DNA from: Desertimonas sp963786985
Lineage (GTDB): Bacteria > Actinomycetota > Acidimicrobiia > Acidimicrobiales > Ilumatobacteraceae
DNA: 64,000 nucleotides
Assembly: GCA_963786985.1 (NCBI GenBank)
Contig: CAWBBL010000009.1
Location: 310,001 to 374,000 of the forward strand
Reading direction: 5' to 3'
Part shown: one piece after another, positions 52,002 to 60,657 of the stretch
How positions within the stretch are numbered: the first letter of the stretch is position 1
How the letters are laid out: every line of letters begins with the position of its first letter
Notes under the pieces: model-generated
What the model was told of the DNA's origin: nothing
The model's input: the letters and a program-made list of their open reading frames with translations, nothing else
Database searches by the model: none
Translations under genes and position numbers: made by a program

Positions 52002-53408
52002 TCACGAGTTGGTGCTGAGTGTCGGCGTCGTATTGACGGCAGTGGATGAGTCGTTGGCGGCCGGAAGGTTGATCACGAATCTGGCGCCACTGCGGTAGGC
52101 GGTGTCGACGGTCAGGCGGCCACCGTGATGCTCGATGAGTTCGCGGGCGATCGCCAATCCGAGGCCGGTACCGCCCTCGGTCGCCGAGCGGCCCTCGTCG
52201 AGGCGGGCGAACCGCTCGAAGATGTGCTCGTGCTCGCCAGTCGGAATGCCGGGGCCATCGTCCTCGACGGCGACGGTTACTGCCCCAGGTGCCGATGAGA
52301 CGACAATCCGGACGACGGAACGGGCATGTCGTGTCGCGTTGTCGGTCAGGTTGCCGATCGCTCTGGCCAGCTCGGTGGCGTTACCCAGCACGGGTGCTGC
52401 ACCGTCATGTCGGACTTCGACCTGCACATCGTCGCGCACGACGATCCGTTGTCCGACTCGATCGGCGATCGTGGCGAGGTCGACGAGAACTTGTCGATGA
52501 GCCGCCGGTGCGGCGAGTGCCGTGTTGCGGGCGAGCAGCAAGAGGTCGTCGGCGAGCCGCTGGAGGCCGACCACCTCCTCGAGCACGCTGTCGAGTGTCG
52601 CGGTCGGATCGGCGCCGTCGGGGTGGGCGAGGTCGACCTCCAGCTCGGTTCGCATGCGGGTCAGTGGACTGCGCAACTCGTGGGATGCGTCGGCGACGAA
52701 CCGTCGTTGGCGCCGGCTCGCCTCTTCGACTCGCTCGAGCATGTCGTTCATCGTGCGGGCGAGTCGCACGATTTCGTCGTCGCCTGCGGGAACGGGGACA
52801 CGCCGATGAAGTTCGGAGCCGCCGATCGCGGCGACCTCGGCACGGATTTGTTCAACCGGGCGCAACGTGCGGCCGACGACGAACCAGATCAACGCGGCGA
52901 GCACCCCGGCGACGAGCGGTACGGCGATGGACAGTGACGTGATCAGTGTCGTCACGCTGTCACTGATGTCGTCCGTCGACGCGGCGAGGTACACGATGAC
53001 ATCGCCGTCGCGCCGTTCGACGATCCGGCTGAGCAGCCGGACGTCGCCGTCGATGCCAGGCAACGATTCACCGTCGCCGATCGTCTGGCCGGCGGTGATC
53101 GCGTTGCCGATCGGAGGGAACCCGTCGATCAGCGGGCTCGACGCCAAGACGTCACCGTCAACGGAGACGATTTGGGCGACGGTGTCGTCCTCACCGAGAT
53201 TTGTCAGTGGCGGCAACTCGCCGTTGGCGATGGATGGTTCGAGCTCGTCGACGCGAGCGGTCATGGCTTCCTCGAGCGTCTCGGTGAGGACGCGCCGTTG
53301 GATCGTCACGAGGCCATATCCGATGCCGACGAGCATGACGATGACGACGCCGGTCGCCAGCGCGGTGACACGGAAGCGGACCGTCGACGGGATTCTGAGT
53401 CGGGTCAC
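52002..53408 (-). CDS. Sensor histidine kinase (two-component system 2)
   Basis: A 468-residue membrane kinase. TM1 is FRVTALATGVVIVMLVGIGY, the outer sensor region has about 135 residues, TM2 is SLSIAVPLVAGVLAALIWFV, then HAMP (RTLRPVEQIRAEVAAIGG), HisKA (phospho-His in ASHELRSPLTRMRTELEVDL) and HATPase motifs NLTDNA, DDGPGIP and GTGLGLAI. GTG 53408 overlaps the response regulator stop (GTGA). The architecture resembles PrrB/CseC-like actinobacterial kinases. The signal is probably perceived outside the membrane, and the adjacent secreted and PepSY proteins are candidate partners or targets. Confidence 0.92.
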   Translation of the reverse strand: MTRLRIPSTVRFRVTALATGVVIVMLVGIGYGLVTIQRRVLTETLEEAMTARVDELEPSIANGELPPLTNLGEDDTVAQIVSVDGDVLASSPLIDGFPPIGNAITAGQTIGDGESLPGIDGDVRLLSRIVERRDGDVIVYLAASTDDISDSVTTLITSLSIAVPLVAGVLAALIWFVVGRTLRPVEQIRAEVAAIGGSELHRRVPVPAGDDEIVRLARTMNDMLERVEEASRRQRRFVADASHELRSPLTRMRTELEVDLAHPDGADPTATLDSVLEEVVGLQRLADDLLLLARNTALAAPAAHRQVLVDLATIADRVGQRIVVRDDVQVEVRHDGAAPVLGNATELARAIGNLTDNATRHARSVVRIVVSSAPGAVTVAVEDDGPGIPTGEHEHIFERFARLDEGRSATEGGTGLGLAIARELIEHHGGRLTVDTAYRSGARFVINLPAANDSSTAVNTTPTLSTNS

Positions 53409-54076
53409 GAGCCGTCCAGCCGGTAGCCGGCGCCGCGGATGGTCGTGATCGAGTCGCATCCGAATGGCTCGTCGACCTTGCGCCGCAGCCGCCCGATGTA
53501 CACCTCGACGATGTTCGCCGGACCGTCGAACTCGTAGTCCCACACTCCGGCGAGGATCTCGTCCTTGGACAGAACGATGCCGCGCCGGCGCATCAAGTAC
53601 TCCAGGACGTCGAACTCGCGGGCTGTCAACTGGATCTCCGTTTCTCCACGCCAGACGCGATGCCCGCCGGGATCGATGCGCAGGTCTCCGACGGCGACAG
53701 GCGACGGCGCGCCGCCACCGCTGCGCCGTAGCAGCGCCCGGACCCTGGCGACAAGCACAGGAAACGAGAATGGCTTGGTGAGGTAGTCGTCCGCGCCGGT
53801 ATCGAGCGCCTCGGCCTCATCGAGGTCACCGTCCTTCGCCGTCAGCATCAGGATCGGGGTCCAGATCCCTGCGTCTCGCAGGTCGGCACATACCTGGAAC
53901 CCGTTGCGCCCCGGCAACATGATGTCGAGCACGATCAGGTCGTGGGAGCCTTCGGTGGCCAGCCAACGACCCTCCAGCCCGTCGGATGCCACCTCGACCG
54001 TGAACCCTTCAGCATGCAGCCCGCGCCTCACCGCGTTGGCGATCTTGTGGTCATCTTCGACCAGCAGCACCTTCAC
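53405..54076 (-). CDS. OmpR-family response regulator (two-component system 2)
   Basis: A 223-residue regulator. The receiver has VKVLLVEDDHKIANAV, phospho-Asp in LIVLDIMLPGRNG, and Lys in DDYLTKPFSFPVL. The winged-helix output domain contains EIQLTAREFDVLEYLMRRRG, EILAGVWDYEFDG and TIRGAGYRLDGS. GTG 54076 is chosen for GGAGGT five bases upstream. Three similar direct-repeat sites (GTTCAGC-type heptamers at 11-bp steps) lie in front of this operon, the 54204 gene and the 55116 gene, so it likely regulates itself and these two. Confidence 0.93.
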   Translation of the reverse strand: MKVLLVEDDHKIANAVRRGLHAEGFTVEVASDGLEGRWLATEGSHDLIVLDIMLPGRNGFQVCADLRDAGIWTPILMLTAKDGDLDEAEALDTGADDYLTKPFSFPVLVARVRALLRRSGGGAPSPVAVGDLRIDPGGHRVWRGETEIQLTAREFDVLEYLMRRRGIVLSKDEILAGVWDYEFDGPANIVEVYIGRLRRKVDEPFGCDSITTIRGAGYRLDGS

Positions 54077-54108
54077 GACGACCTCCAACCCCGATTCTTG
54101 CCGGTGCG

Positions 54109-54126
54109 TCTGAATCCATGCTGAAC
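54109..54126 (-). promoter_or_regulatory. Direct-repeat site, candidate response regulator box 1 (own operon)
   Basis: On the minus strand GTTCAGC (54126-54120), four bases, ATTCAGA (54115-54109): two heptamers offset by 11 bp, 33 bases upstream of the response regulator start. Same arrangement as boxes 2 and 3. Confidence 0.5.
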
Positions 54127-54140
54127 GCCGCAGCCGACCC

Positions 54141-54158
54141 GTTCAGCGCAACGTCAGC
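54141..54158 (+). promoter_or_regulatory. Direct-repeat site, candidate response regulator box 2
   Basis: GTTCAGC (54141-54147), four bases, CGTCAGC (54152-54158), 11-bp offset. A TAACAG -10 candidate begins at 54166, so the site occupies the -35 position of the gene at 54204. Confidence 0.5.
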
Positions 54159-54203
54159 TCTCCGGTAACAGGGTGGTCTCACCGACATCTTGAAGGAGCA
54201 GCC

Positions 54204-55031
54204 ATGCACAGGAACCGGAGAGTCAGCGTGGTCGTCGCTGGGCTCGCGTTGCTCGCGTCTGCAGGTATCGCAACCGCCAACTCCGACGCGACCGACCCGC
54301 CCGCATCGACCGAGACTGAGGGCACCAACCCCGTGTCGACGATCGCGACCGACGATTCGACCAGCCCAGAGCCGCCGGTGATCGACCCAGGTGACGGCGG
54401 CGACTACGAGCCGTCCATCGATCCCGCAAATTTCGTGGAGGTCGTCGACAACGTCTACTTCCCGCTGTCTCCCGGGTCGCGCTGGGTGTACGAAGGCGAG
54501 AGTGACGGCGTCGCCGAACGCATCGAGGTCGAGGTGCTCGACGAGCGACGCGACATCATGGGCATCTCCGCGGTCGTCGTCCATGACACGGTCTACGTCG
54601 CCGGTGAGCTCGCCGAGGACACCTACGACTGGTATGCCCAGGACACCGACGGCAACGTGTGGTACCTCGGCGAGGCAACCCAGGAATTCGACGACGGTGA
54701 GGTGAGCGACGCCGGGTCGTGGGAGTACGGCGTCGATGGAGCACTCCCTGGAATCGTCATGCTCGCGAGTCCCACGATCGGTGACGCCTACCGGCAGGAG
54801 TACTACGCCGGCGAGGCCGAGGACATGGGCGAGGTCATCGAAGTCGGAGCGACCGTGACGATCGGTCTCGGCGAGTACACCGACGTCGTCGTCACCGAGG
54901 ACTGGACGCCGCTGGAACCCGACGTCATCGAGAACAAGTCGTATGCACCCGGAATTGGGGTCATTCACGAGACGGACGTCGCCGGAGGAGACGAGACCGT
55001 CGAACTCGTCGACTTCACACCAGGCAGCTGA
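54204..55031 (+). CDS. Secreted protein with N-terminal low-complexity region; family not identified
   Basis: A 275-residue exported protein. The signal peptide (VSVVVAGLALLASAGIATA) is followed by about 50 residues rich in Thr, Ser, Asp and Pro, then a beta-rich domain of about 200 residues (NFVEVVDNVYFPLSPGSRWV, YEGESDGVAERIEVEVLDE, TYDWYAQDTDGNVWYLGEAT, SWEYGVDGALPGIVMLAS). It is strongly acidic and has no cysteines. Similar proteins occur widely in actinobacteria as uncharacterised secreted proteins. ATG 54204 has AAGGAG upstream and a candidate response regulator box in its promoter, so it is probably an output or accessory of two-component system 2. Confidence 0.75.
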   Translation: MHRNRRVSVVVAGLALLASAGIATANSDATDPPASTETEGTNPVSTIATDDSTSPEPPVIDPGDGGDYEPSIDPANFVEVVDNVYFPLSPGSRWVYEGESDGVAERIEVEVLDERRDIMGISAVVVHDTVYVAGELAEDTYDWYAQDTDGNVWYLGEATQEFDDGEVSDAGSWEYGVDGALPGIVMLASPTIGDAYRQEYYAGEAEDMGEVIEVGATVTIGLGEYTDVVVTEDWTPLEPDVIENKSYAPGIGVIHETDVAGGDETVELVDFTPGS

Positions 55032-55045
55032 CACGGCTGTCAGCG

Positions 55046-55063
55046 GGTCAGGCTGGGTTCAGC
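55046..55063 (+). promoter_or_regulatory. Direct-repeat site, candidate response regulator box 3
   Basis: GGTCAGG (55046-55052), four bases, GTTCAGC (55057-55063), 11-bp offset, with a further TGTCAGC at 55038. It lies 52 bases before the ATG of the PepSY gene. Confidence 0.45.
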
Positions 55064-55115
55064 TGCCCCTGCGCACGATGTCGTCAAGAGCTCGATCACA
55101 CGTTGGAGGAACGAG

Positions 55116-55451
55116 ATGAAGCGTGCAACCAAGCTCGCGTCCGTCGGGGCCATCGGGGTTGGCGTCGTCGCCGCAGCAGGACTGACCGTGGCCAATGCCT
55201 CATCGGGCGACGACGGACCAGAGGACGACGGAGCTGACACCGCCATCTCCGGCGAAGCCTTGCAACTCGCAAGCGCGGCAGCCCTGGCCCATACGGGACA
55301 AGGCCGGGTCACCGGCTCGGAGGTCGACGACGAGGAGAGCAAGTACGAGATCGAGGTCACGCTCGATAACGGCGACCAGGTCGATGTCCAGCTCGACGAG
55401 CAGTTCAACGTCGTCGGCGACGAGACCGACGGCCGCGCCGACGACGACTGA
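55116..55451 (+). CDS. Exported PepSY-domain protein
   Basis: A 111-residue protein: signal peptide (VGAIGVGVVAAAGLTVANA), acidic linker (GDDGPEDDGAD), then one PepSY-like domain (ISGEALQLASAAALAHTGQG, KYEIEVTLDNGDQVDVQLDE, FNVVGDETD). PepSY domains are thought to inhibit or sense peptidases or to act as small envelope regulators. Genes of this type are commonly found beside OmpR-family two-component systems, as here. ATG 55116 has GGAGG upstream. The promoter carries box 3 of the proposed regulon. Confidence 0.85.
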   Translation: MKRATKLASVGAIGVGVVAAAGLTVANASSGDDGPEDDGADTAISGEALQLASAAALAHTGQGRVTGSEVDDEESKYEIEVTLDNGDQVDVQLDEQFNVVGDETDGRADDD

Positions 55452-55495
55452 CTCCCGTTGGCGCCGACAACACCGATGGCGTGGGGTCGCCGGTG

Positions 55496-55912
55496 TCAGC
55501 TGGCGGCCGGCTCGCCGGCGGTGTCCACCATCCATGGCACACCGAAGCGGTCGGTGCACATGCCGAAGCCCTTCGACCAAAACGTCGGGCCGAACGGCGC
55601 CGTCACCTCACCGCCGTCTGCGAGTCCGTCGAACACCCGCTTGCCCTCGGCCTCGTCCGCCGACGTGTAGGCCACCGCCAAGCCGGCCATCGGGCCGCCC
55701 GTTGCCTCCGGGTCGTCGGAGCCCATCAGGAACGAGTCGCCGAGCTTGATCGACGCATGCATCACGCTGTCCGCTGACGCACCCGGCATCCGAGAGTCCT
55801 CGGGAACGTCAGACTGCCTCATCACGTTCAATTCGCCGCCGAAGACCGTCTGGTAGTGCTGGAACGCCTCCGCACAGTCGCCGCTGAAGAAGAGGTACGG
55901 GTTGAAACTCAT
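55496..55912 (-). CDS. VOC-superfamily PhnB-like protein
   Basis: A 138-residue glyoxalase-fold protein: FNPYLFFSGDCAEAFQHYQT, FGGELNVMRQSDVP, MHASIKLGDSFLMGSDD, GLAVAYTSADEAEGKRVFDG and the closing GMCTDRFGVPWMVDTAGEP. This is the PhnB group typified by E. coli PhnB, whose role remains unclear and which lacks glyoxalase metal ligands. ATG 55912 has an excellent AGGAGGAG Shine-Dalgarno. It differs clearly in sequence from the other PhnB-like gene at 50.2 kb, so the two are not recent duplicates. Confidence 0.88.
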   Translation of the reverse strand: MSFNPYLFFSGDCAEAFQHYQTVFGGELNVMRQSDVPEDSRMPGASADSVMHASIKLGDSFLMGSDDPEATGGPMAGLAVAYTSADEAEGKRVFDGLADGGEVTAPFGPTFWSKGFGMCTDRFGVPWMVDTAGEPAAS

Positions 55913-56023
55913 GATGTCTCCTCCTGGGATTGAGTCCTACGTGCCCACTCTGCCATCGCGACGAGTTCGTGGCCAGCCGTCGAGAGTTCCCGACACCGCC
56001 GGTCGCCGCGGATCAATCGACCG

Positions 56024-57289
56024 TCAGCTTGCTCGGGAGGGTTCGGGCGCTGTGACCTGCGCCGTCGGTGTTGGCATCGAGATGCAGGCGGTCGCTCCAA
56101 GGGCGAGCACGGCGGCGCCAATCGCAAAGCCGACCCCCAGGGACACGTGCTGGGCCACGGGGCCGATCACCAGGGCGGCGACGACGCCGGACAACTGCAG
56201 GGTCAGCGACTGCACCGACAGCACCGTTGCCCGCTCGGTCGACGGCACGGAGCGGTGGATGATGTCGCTGATCAGCGGCCGGGCGATCCCGTTCAGCGCG
56301 TAGAACCCGACGAGGGCGACTGCTGCGAAGGCCACGGACGACGTCGCCACGCCCAGCAGGGCGAACGCGCCGAGGAGCCGAGCGACCATGATCGCGCGGG
56401 ACGGCGATTGCAGCAGCCGCACGGCCACCACCGCTTGGGTCGAGCCGGCCGCCGAGCCGAAGAATCCGGCCGTCAACAACACGGCGTAGGGACCGGCGGC
56501 CTCCGCCTCACCGCCGAGAAGGCGAGCGAACGACGCTGGGGCCAGCAGTTCCACGACTGCCAGCGCGACGCCCATGCTCGCCATCAGGATCGTGATGCGC
56601 CGTAGCGGGCCGTGCCCAACCGCCAACTGCAGGCCGGACCAGACCGTGCCGGGTACTCCATGGACCACCCCGCTCAACGAGGGCCGCTCGGGGCGCTCGG
56701 TCTCGTGCACCCAGGCGACGATGGCGGCGACGATGACGAGGCAGATCCCGGCGCTGACCAAGAACGGCACGGACAGATCGATGACCGTGGCACCACGGGC
56801 CGGCGGCGGGACGAGGGCGACCAGGCCACCTCCACACAGCGCGCCGATGCCGATCGCAGTCGCCTCGACCGCCTTGGCATGGGCGAGATCGCGTTTGAGA
56901 TCGAGTTCTGGGGCACCTTGACGAGCCGAGTCGACGAACCAGGCTTCGAGTGGACCGGAATCCAGAGCTCGGCCGAGCCCGCCGAGCGCAGCGGCCGACA
57001 CGAGCACGGCGAAACCCTCGCCAAGGGCGAAGACCAAGCTCTCGACCATCAACACCAGAGACGCCGTGATCAGCACCTGCCGTCGCCCGAGAACGTCGGC
57101 GAGGCCACCCGTCGGCAATTCGAAGAGCGCGGTTGTCAGGCTGTAGACGGCGAACACGACGCCGACGCTCGTGAGATCCAAGCCGCGTGCCTGGAGCAAC
57201 AAGATCAGCACCGGGACCTGGAGACCGACCTGGAACCAGCGCAGCGCCAGCAACCCCAGAAAGCGGCGCCGCAGCATCTTCGACTCCAT
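56024..57289 (-). CDS. MFS transporter
   Basis: A 421-residue major facilitator with 12 predicted hydrophobic segments. LALRWFQVGLQVPVLILLLQ is TM1; FELPTGGLADVLGRRQVLIT is the conserved loop 2-3 motif (Gly-x-x-Asp-x-x-Gly-Arg-Arg). The central loop (ETERPERPSLSGVVHGVPG) separates the halves. The general type is a drug or metabolite exporter; no substrate can be named. ATG 57289 (MESKMLRRR) was preferred over upstream in-frame TTG or GTG codons, since it puts TM1 near the start. It lies upstream of the PhnB-like gene on the same strand, 111 bases away. Confidence 0.85.
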   Translation of the reverse strand: MESKMLRRRFLGLLALRWFQVGLQVPVLILLLQARGLDLTSVGVVFAVYSLTTALFELPTGGLADVLGRRQVLITASLVLMVESLVFALGEGFAVLVSAAALGGLGRALDSGPLEAWFVDSARQGAPELDLKRDLAHAKAVEATAIGIGALCGGGLVALVPPPARGATVIDLSVPFLVSAGICLVIVAAIVAWVHETERPERPSLSGVVHGVPGTVWSGLQLAVGHGPLRRITILMASMGVALAVVELLAPASFARLLGGEAEAAGPYAVLLTAGFFGSAAGSTQAVVAVRLLQSPSRAIMVARLLGAFALLGVATSSVAFAAVALVGFYALNGIARPLISDIIHRSVPSTERATVLSVQSLTLQLSGVVAALVIGPVAQHVSLGVGFAIGAAVLALGATACISMPTPTAQVTAPEPSRAS

Positions 57290-57567
57290 TTCGGTGTTGA
57301 TGTTCGATCTCACCCCAATCAATTGAACCCGCCGAGGTCGATCGTGGAGAGTTCATCGTGCAGGGTCGCCCGATCCCGGTTTGCTGTCGACAGGGGAGAC
57401 GTCGACGGGCACAGTGACGGCATGACATCCGCGTTGCTCGTACAGCGTCGAGCAGTCGACGGCGCGTTGGGTACCGCGGTCTCGATCCGCCGACTCGGTG
57501 GGCGCGCCGGCCCGCGGTGGGAGGCCGGCGAGTTGAGTGCCGCGGCAAATCTCGTCAGGCGGTCGTG

Positions 57568-58557
57568 ATGCTCGGCCGCATCGTGCGCTTGGCGCTCGCC
57601 GCGGTCGGTCTCTATTTCGTCTGGCCCTCGCTGGTCGAGGTATTCGGGTCGTACGACGAGCTGGCGGTGATCCGGCCGTGGTGGTTCGTCGTGATGGCGA
57701 TGCTGGAGATGGCGAGTTTTGTGTGCGTCTGGCTGCTCGTCGGGATCTCCACGTCGAGTTCTCAGTGGCTGCTGATCGCGACATCACAACTTGTGGGCAA
57801 CGCAGTGGGCTCGATCGTCCCGGGCGGCCCGGCTGCCGGAGGGCCGTTGCAGTACTCGTACATGGTCCGCGGTGGGGAGGAACCGGCCCGAACGGCATCG
57901 GGTCTGGCAGCGGCTTCAATGCTGACGACCACCGCGCTGTTCGGGTTGGCGGCGCTCTGTGTTCCACTGACGTTCCGTGTCGGGAACCTCGATGCTCGTC
58001 TCGAGCGCGCGGCTTGGATCGGCACCGGTGCGTTCGTCGTTCTGCTGCTCCTGGGATTCGCGGCGTTCGCGTGGGACGGTCTGCTGCGCACCGTGGCGCG
58101 GGGAACCGAGTGGGTGCTCAACCGTGTCCGTCGGCGCCGGCCGCCGACCGTCGACCTTCCCGAGCGTGTGCTCGAGGAGCGCGACCGGGTTCGCCGTGCG
58201 CTCGGTGCCCGTTGGCCGTGGGCGGTCGTCGCCGTCGTGAGCAAGTGGGCGTTCGACTACTTCGCCCTCGTGGCCGCTGTCGCGGCGAGCGGCGCCCGGG
58301 TCGAGTCGGTTCCGTTGATGCTCGCGTACCTGGCCGCCAGCGTGCTGAAGATGATCCCGATCACGCCAGGCGGACTCGGGTTCGTCGAGGCCGGTTTGGC
58401 GGTGACGCTCGTTTGGGCCGGGCTCTCCGCAGCCAACGCCACACTGGCCACGCTTGCGTACCGGCTGGTGTCCTACTGGTTGCCGCTCATCGCGGGAGTC
58501 GCGGCGGCCGTCGTCTACCGTCACCGTTACCCCGCGAGGGCGGGTCCCCTGGCGTGA
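57568..58557 (+). CDS. Lysylphosphatidylglycerol synthase TM region/UPF0104 family membrane protein
   Basis: A 329-residue integral membrane protein with eight to nine helices. SQLVGNAVGSIVPGGPAAGG, PLQYSYMVRGG and the C-terminal SVLKMIPITPGGLGFVEAGL are hallmark motifs of the LPG synthase TM domain (UPF0104/YbhN). Only the flippase-like membrane half is present, with no aminoacyl-transferase domain, so it does not itself make lysyl-lipid; such proteins are thought to move lipids or lipid-linked sugars. ATG 57568 (GTG 57565 is the alternative) is divergent from the MFS gene. Confidence 0.88.
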   Translation: MLGRIVRLALAAVGLYFVWPSLVEVFGSYDELAVIRPWWFVVMAMLEMASFVCVWLLVGISTSSSQWLLIATSQLVGNAVGSIVPGGPAAGGPLQYSYMVRGGEEPARTASGLAAASMLTTTALFGLAALCVPLTFRVGNLDARLERAAWIGTGAFVVLLLLGFAAFAWDGLLRTVARGTEWVLNRVRRRRPPTVDLPERVLEERDRVRRALGARWPWAVVAVVSKWAFDYFALVAAVAASGARVESVPLMLAYLAASVLKMIPITPGGLGFVEAGLAVTLVWAGLSAANATLATLAYRLVSYWLPLIAGVAAAVVYRHRYPARAGPLA

Positions 58558-58611
58558 CGCGACCGCGTGGTGAATTGCTCGCGCCCCCGTGCGACTGGTT
58601 CGCCGTCGCCG

Positions 58612-59064
58612 CTAGGTGACCCGGTACACCTCGTAGGCAACACCGCCGGGTATGAGCCGGCCCCGTCCGACCATGACCGTTTGGTTGACCCAGCCGTACC
58701 GATCGTCGCCGGTCTCCAGTCGGGGCAGCGTTCTGAAGTACTGGTCCCCGAAGTCGGTTTCCTCGGCCATTGTCCGAGTGGCAGTCATCACCGTCTCGGT
58801 CAGCTCGAGTACCCCGTGGTAGGAGATGTACAGCACAGCCCCGTCGTCGGTCTGGATCTGGCCGCGGACGTCGAGGCGGCCCCAGCCGTCGGGGCCGATG
58901 AGGAACCAGTCACCACCGCCGCCCACGAACGTGCCGTTGATGCGGTCACCCTTCACCTGCCCTTCGGTGACCTCGAAGAAGGCTCTGGTCCCGTATGGGC
59001 CGGCGCCGATCATCAACGGCGGAGCCAGCGAGGCTTGGTAGGTGAACTCGAGTTCCAGCTCCAT
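58612..59064 (-). CDS. DUF3237 family protein
   Basis: A 150-residue beta-barrel-like protein: MELELEFTYQASLAPPLMIG, RAFFEVTEGQVKGDRINGTF, GGDWFLIGPDGWGRLDVRGQ, LYISYHGVLELTE and YFRTLPRLETGDDRYGWVNQ. These are the signature blocks of DUF3237, found near aromatic and steroid catabolism genes but without defined function. ATG 59064 is chosen for the strong GAGGGAGGG upstream; a longer frame exists but adds only non-conserved residues. It lies downstream of the aldo/keto reductase on the same strand, 141 bases away. Confidence 0.87.
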   Translation of the reverse strand: MELELEFTYQASLAPPLMIGAGPYGTRAFFEVTEGQVKGDRINGTFVGGGGDWFLIGPDGWGRLDVRGQIQTDDGAVLYISYHGVLELTETVMTATRTMAEETDFGDQYFRTLPRLETGDDRYGWVNQTVMVGRGRLIPGGVAYEVYRVT

Positions 59065-59205
59065 GGACCCTCCCTCGACGACCGGACGTGGTGAACGGTA
59101 CTCAGCAGTCGACCGGCGCATCGCGTCGCGAAATGCGCTCGACTGCCCTCAGCTTGTCGAGGGCCGGGCGAGGACCTCGGTCACCGCCGTTGGCGGCGCA
59201 GTGAG

Positions 59206-60171
59206 TCACCATGCGTAGGCCTCGGGAGCGGCGCCACCCGGGCCGGGGAAGATGCGGTCGAGTTCGGTGACTGTCTCGTCGTCGAGTTGCACGTCGAGTG
59301 CGGCGATGGCGCCATCGAGTTGCTCGACGGTGCGCGGGCCGATGATCGGCGCCGTCACCGCCGGGTTGCGCAGCAGCCACGCCAGCGCCACGTTGGCGGG
59401 CGGCGCGCCGTGGTCGGCACACAACTTCTCCCATGCTTCCAGCGTCGGTCGCATGCGCTCGACCTGCTGTCTAGTCCGCTCGGCGCCGCGGCGACCCTCG
59501 GTGAGCTTCTGCAGGGCGCCGCCGAGGATGCCGCCGCCGAGTGGGCTCCACGGAATGACGCCGATGCCGTAGTCGATGCACGCAGGCAGCACCTCGAGCT
59601 CGACCATGCGGGCGTTCAGGTTGTACAGGCTCTGCTCTGACACCAACCCCAGGAAGTTCCGGCGCGCGGCCCGCTCATTGGCCTTGACGATGTGCCATCC
59701 GGCGAAGTTGCTGCTGCCGACGTACAGGACCTTGCCCTGCTGCACCAGTAGCTCCATCGCCTGCCAGATCTCTTCCCACGGTGTGTCGCGGTCGACGTGG
59801 TGCATCTGGTAGAGGTCGATGTAGTCGGTCTGCATCCGCCGCAGGCTGCGCTCGCACGACTCGCGGATGTGTCGAGCCGACAGCCTGCTGGTGTTCGGCC
59901 ACGAATCGCGACCCCCGTACACCTTGGTCGCGATGACCGTCCGCTCCCGGCGGCGATCGCCCTGGATCAGCCAGCGGCCGATGATCTCTTCGGTCGGTAG
60001 GCCCGGCGCGCCGTACACGTTGGCCGTGTCGAAGAAGTTGATGCCGAGCTCCAGCGCCCGGTCCATGATCCGATGACCCTCAGCCTCGACGGCCTCGCCG
60101 CCAAAGTTCATGGTGCCGAGGCACAGCGGACTCACCCGCAGCCCGGTGCGGCCCAGCAATCGATAGTCCAT
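59206..60171 (-). CDS. Aldo/keto reductase
   Basis: A 321-residue NADPH-dependent TIM-barrel oxidoreductase. MDYRLLGRTGLRVSPLCLGT is the family start; FFDTANVYG holds the catalytic Asp and Tyr, VIATKVYGG the Lys and DLYQMHHVDRDTP the His. IGVIPWSPLGGGILGG and AIIGPRTVEQLDGAIAALD-like segments (here APIIGPRTVEQLDG) bind the cofactor. It belongs to the AKR11/YajO-like group. ATG 60171 is chosen because it starts the conserved sequence; 30 extra upstream codons lack similarity. It is divergent from the VOC gene at 60224. Confidence 0.92.
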   Translation of the reverse strand: MDYRLLGRTGLRVSPLCLGTMNFGGEAVEAEGHRIMDRALELGINFFDTANVYGAPGLPTEEIIGRWLIQGDRRRERTVIATKVYGGRDSWPNTSRLSARHIRESCERSLRRMQTDYIDLYQMHHVDRDTPWEEIWQAMELLVQQGKVLYVGSSNFAGWHIVKANERAARRNFLGLVSEQSLYNLNARMVELEVLPACIDYGIGVIPWSPLGGGILGGALQKLTEGRRGAERTRQQVERMRPTLEAWEKLCADHGAPPANVALAWLLRNPAVTAPIIGPRTVEQLDGAIAALDVQLDDETVTELDRIFPGPGGAAPEAYAW

Positions 60172-60223
60172 GCCGAGAAACGTACGCCCCGTGGCGACAC
60201 CACGCCGCGCGTAGTCTCGTGGT

Positions 60224-60595
60224 GTGGAACGCGTGACGGGCATCGGGGGCGTGTTCCTACGCAGCACCGATCCCGATCGGCTTGGCCGATGGTATGCGGA
60301 ACAGCTGGGCGTCGACCTACCACCAGCCGCCTACGACGAACCGGTCTGGACACAAGAGGCCGGACCAACGGTGTGGGCCATTTTCGGCAAGGACTCCGAC
60401 ATGCTCGGTCGCCCCGAGCAGCAATGGATGATCAACTTCCGGGTCGGCGACCTCGACGCCATGGTGAGCCAGCTTCGAGCAGCGAACGTCGCGGTCGAGG
60501 TCGACGCCGAGGAATATCCCAACGGCCGGTTCGCTCGGCTCGCCGATCCCGACGGCAACCCCATCGAGCTCTGGCAGCCGATGTCATCGACGTAG
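60224..60595 (+). CDS. Glyoxalase/bleomycin-resistance-type VOC protein
   Basis: A 123-residue VOC protein: GIGGVFLRSTDPDRLGRWYA, WMINFRVGDLDAMVSQLRAA and FARLADPDGNPIELWQP, the last carrying the family's metal-position Glu. The first-strand metal position is Gly-Val-Phe rather than His, so metal binding may be lost. GTG 60224 is six bases after TAGTCT (60212-60217), another leaderless arrangement. Substrate unknown. Divergent from the aldo/keto reductase, with a 52-base shared control region. Confidence 0.85.
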   Translation: MERVTGIGGVFLRSTDPDRLGRWYAEQLGVDLPPAAYDEPVWTQEAGPTVWAIFGKDSDMLGRPEQQWMINFRVGDLDAMVSQLRAANVAVEVDAEEYPNGRFARLADPDGNPIELWQPMSST

Positions 60596-60657
60596 CCACG
60601 ATCTGGGCGTTGTCAGTCTCGACTGCGTGACCCTGGACAACCAGATCATCGCTCGGT

